The position numbers and the translations under genes were made by a program. Positions 31,346-32,502 of a stretch of DNA of 32,502 nt are shown here, piece after piece; the stretch's first letter is position 1; each line of letters starts with the position of its first letter. The stretch covers positions 1 to 32,502 of the forward strand of contig DATHDG010000025.1 of the NCBI GenBank assembly GCA_035319125.1. Direction: 5' to 3'. A model generated the notes under the pieces. That model was not told where the DNA came from and ran no database searches. It saw only the letters and a program-made list of their open reading frames with translations. This DNA is from Fen-1308 sp035319125 (lineage in GTDB: Bacteria; Nitrospirota; Thermodesulfovibrionia; Thermodesulfovibrionales; Dissulfurispiraceae).

Positions 31346-32167
31346 GTGGTTCGGAAGAGAATTTCCAGCGCTGAGAACCAGTTTGTAAAACAAGCCGTCG
31401 AAGCGAAAGCAAGGAAACGCGGCACCAAAGATTTTTTCATCGCTGAAGGGCCTCATCTGGTGGATATGGCCATAGAATCCTCAGCGCAGATAGAAGAAAT
31501 ATTTTTTACCGAGGATTATATCAGGACCACGGAAGGCAAAAAGATTTTCGACAGGTTATCTGATATGGAAACAATGCCGAGGTTCTTGATAGAAGTTCCC
31601 TCAAATATTTTCGCCAAGATATCTGATACAGAAACACCGCAGGGTATCGTTGCCGTTGTAGTTCAGCCGTTGACAGCGTTGTTCGGTCTTACAGTGTCAA
31701 GTAATCCTCTTATTGTAGTTTGTGACGGAGTGGGAGACCCGGGCAATCTTGGAACGATCATACGGGTTGCAGATGCAGTGGCGGCAGACGCCGTTGTTGT
31801 CCTTCCAGGAACTTGTGATCCTTTTTCCCCGAAAACCGTCAGGGCAACCGCAGGTAGCATCTTCAATATTCCGGTGATCAGTTCCGATCGGTCAGGCCTG
31901 ATCGAGTATATGGCATATGGAAAGATTGATTTGATTGCAACAGATATAAATGGCAAGCATTCTCTCTTTGCATGCGATTTCAGGCGGTCGATTGCTTTTG
32001 CATTTGGCAATGAAGCCAAAGGCATAAGTAGGGAACTATCAGACCGGGCTTCGGATTCGGTGAGGATCCCTCTTCCTGGAAAGGCAGAAAGTCTTAATGT
32101 TGCTGTTTCAGCTGCGGTCTGCCTTTATGAAGTGGTAAGGCAAAGGACGTTACAAATAAACTCATGA
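31346..32167 (+). CDS. TrmH/SpoU-family RNA 2'-O-methyltransferase
   Basis: The 273-residue protein starts at GTG after GGAGG (31337-31341). An N-terminal substrate-binding domain (about 1-105; VKQAVEAKARKRGTKDFFIAEG) is followed by a SPOUT knot. The three knot motifs are DPGNLGTIIRVADA (131-144, N134 and R140), FGNEAKGIS (220-228) and ESLNVAVSAAVCLYE (248-262). It methylates ribose 2'-OH in rRNA or tRNA; the exact site is not predictable. It is the last gene of the galU-lon run. No terminator hairpin is obvious after it. Confidence 0.93.
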   Translation: MVRKRISSAENQFVKQAVEAKARKRGTKDFFIAEGPHLVDMAIESSAQIEEIFFTEDYIRTTEGKKIFDRLSDMETMPRFLIEVPSNIFAKISDTETPQGIVAVVVQPLTALFGLTVSSNPLIVVCDGVGDPGNLGTIIRVADAVAADAVVVLPGTCDPFSPKTVRATAGSIFNIPVISSDRSGLIEYMAYGKIDLIATDINGKHSLFACDFRRSIAFAFGNEAKGISRELSDRASDSVRIPLPGKAESLNVAVSAAVCLYEVVRQRTLQINS

Positions 32168-32232
32168 CAGTTAGCTGGATAGTCAAGAATGTTAATTATA
32201 TACATTAGGTCTATTAATGCTAAATGAGGCGC

Positions 32233-32261
32233 TTGACATATGTAGCGTATGAGAATAGAAT
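32233..32261 (+). promoter_or_regulatory. Strong sigma-70 promoter
   Basis: TTGACA (32233-32238, perfect -35), a 17-base spacer and TAGAAT (32256-32261, five of six) form a near-consensus promoter. Transcription would start about 32268, 46 bases before the start codon of the last gene. Confidence 0.85.
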
Positions 32262-32313
32262 TTATTAGTTGCTGTGTGGCTATATTACTAAAATTATTAT
32301 AGGGAGGTATATG

Positions 32314-32502
32314 ATGCTGAGGAAATGCTTACTGGTCATGTTTTTGATTGCTGTTGTTATGCTGCCGTTTTACGCATCCGCTGAAATCAAGGAGGGCAGC
32401 GTAGAGCTGAACCCATTTATTGGGGGGATACTTCATGATGGTGGGGAGAACATCAAGATAGCGCCTGTATTTGGATTAAGGGCGGGGTATAATTTCACGA
32501 AG
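32314..32502 (+). CDS. Probable outer-membrane beta-barrel protein (5' part)
   Basis: Sixty-three codons are in the window and the frame is still open at its edge. A Sec signal peptide (about 1-23, ending FYASA) precedes EIKEGSVELNPFIGG and APVFGLRAGYNF, the alternating pattern of the first strands of an outer-membrane barrel (OmpA/OprF-like N-terminus). AGGGAGG (32301-32307) is six bases before ATG 32314 and three before ATG 32311, so I take the second. The exact family cannot be settled without the rest. Confidence 0.75.
   Translation, partial: MLRKCLLVMFLIAVVMLPFYASAEIKEGSVELNPFIGGILHDGGENIKIAPVFGLRAGYNFTK

Overview
The window is a chromosomal segment of a Gram-negative, cytochrome-rich bacterium. 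The evidence is c-type cytochromes, a Tat-targeted iron-sulfur protein, lipoproteins, an outer-membrane-type protein, and sigma-54 signalling. The style (NrfD-type quinone module, many heme proteins, small tandem membrane proteins, NtrC-type regulator beside them) fits an anaerobic respirer such as a Nitrospirota (Thermodesulfovibrio-like) or deltaproteobacterial lineage. That placement is inference; nothing in the window fixes the phylum.

Region 1 (1-11730) is the core transcription/translation cluster: end of tuf, rpmG, tRNA-Trp, secE, nusG, rplK, rplA, an L10 leader, rplJ, rplL, a large hairpin without a U-tract, rpoB and rpoC, closed by an intrinsic terminator. Oddities are a two-base overlap of the rpmG stop codon with the tRNA and an apparent non-AUG start for rplJ.

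Region 2 (11747-17773, plus strand) holds a Mut7-C-type protein, a K+ channel with RCK domain, a membrane-anchored cytochrome with eleven heme motifs and a tyrosine-rich lipoprotein. It then holds a compact respiratory operon: two paralogous small membrane proteins, an NrfD-type quinone subunit, a Tat-exported 4x[4Fe-4S] protein and a triheme cytochrome. A good -24/-12 (sigma-54) promoter at 14582-14597 sits immediately before this operon, with inverted repeats upstream at enhancer distance.

Region 3 (17795-21455, minus strand) converges on that operon. A histidine kinase with a heme c attachment motif (CMQCH) in its periplasmic sensor domain overlaps by ATGA an NtrC-type response regulator with an intact GAFTGA loop, which overlaps by ATGA a small membrane protein. 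My main hypothesis is that the heme-c kinase senses redox state in the periplasm and, through the sigma-54 activator, controls the adjacent NrfD/cytochrome operon. All parts are visible; the regulatory link is inferred.

Region 4 (21636-23562) is small envelope genes: a YvlD-like membrane protein, a 70-residue membrane protein, a DUF1189-like protein, and a lipoprotein made of seven 11-residue LEA-like repeats.

Region 5 (23718-32167) is tRNA-Leu followed by a tightly packed run: galU, hsp20, lon, thiL, a DUF2062 gene, rimO, an M50 protease and a TrmH-type methyltransferase, with several start/stop overlaps. The window ends in a new transcription unit with a strong sigma-70-like promoter and the first 63 codons of a probable outer-membrane protein.
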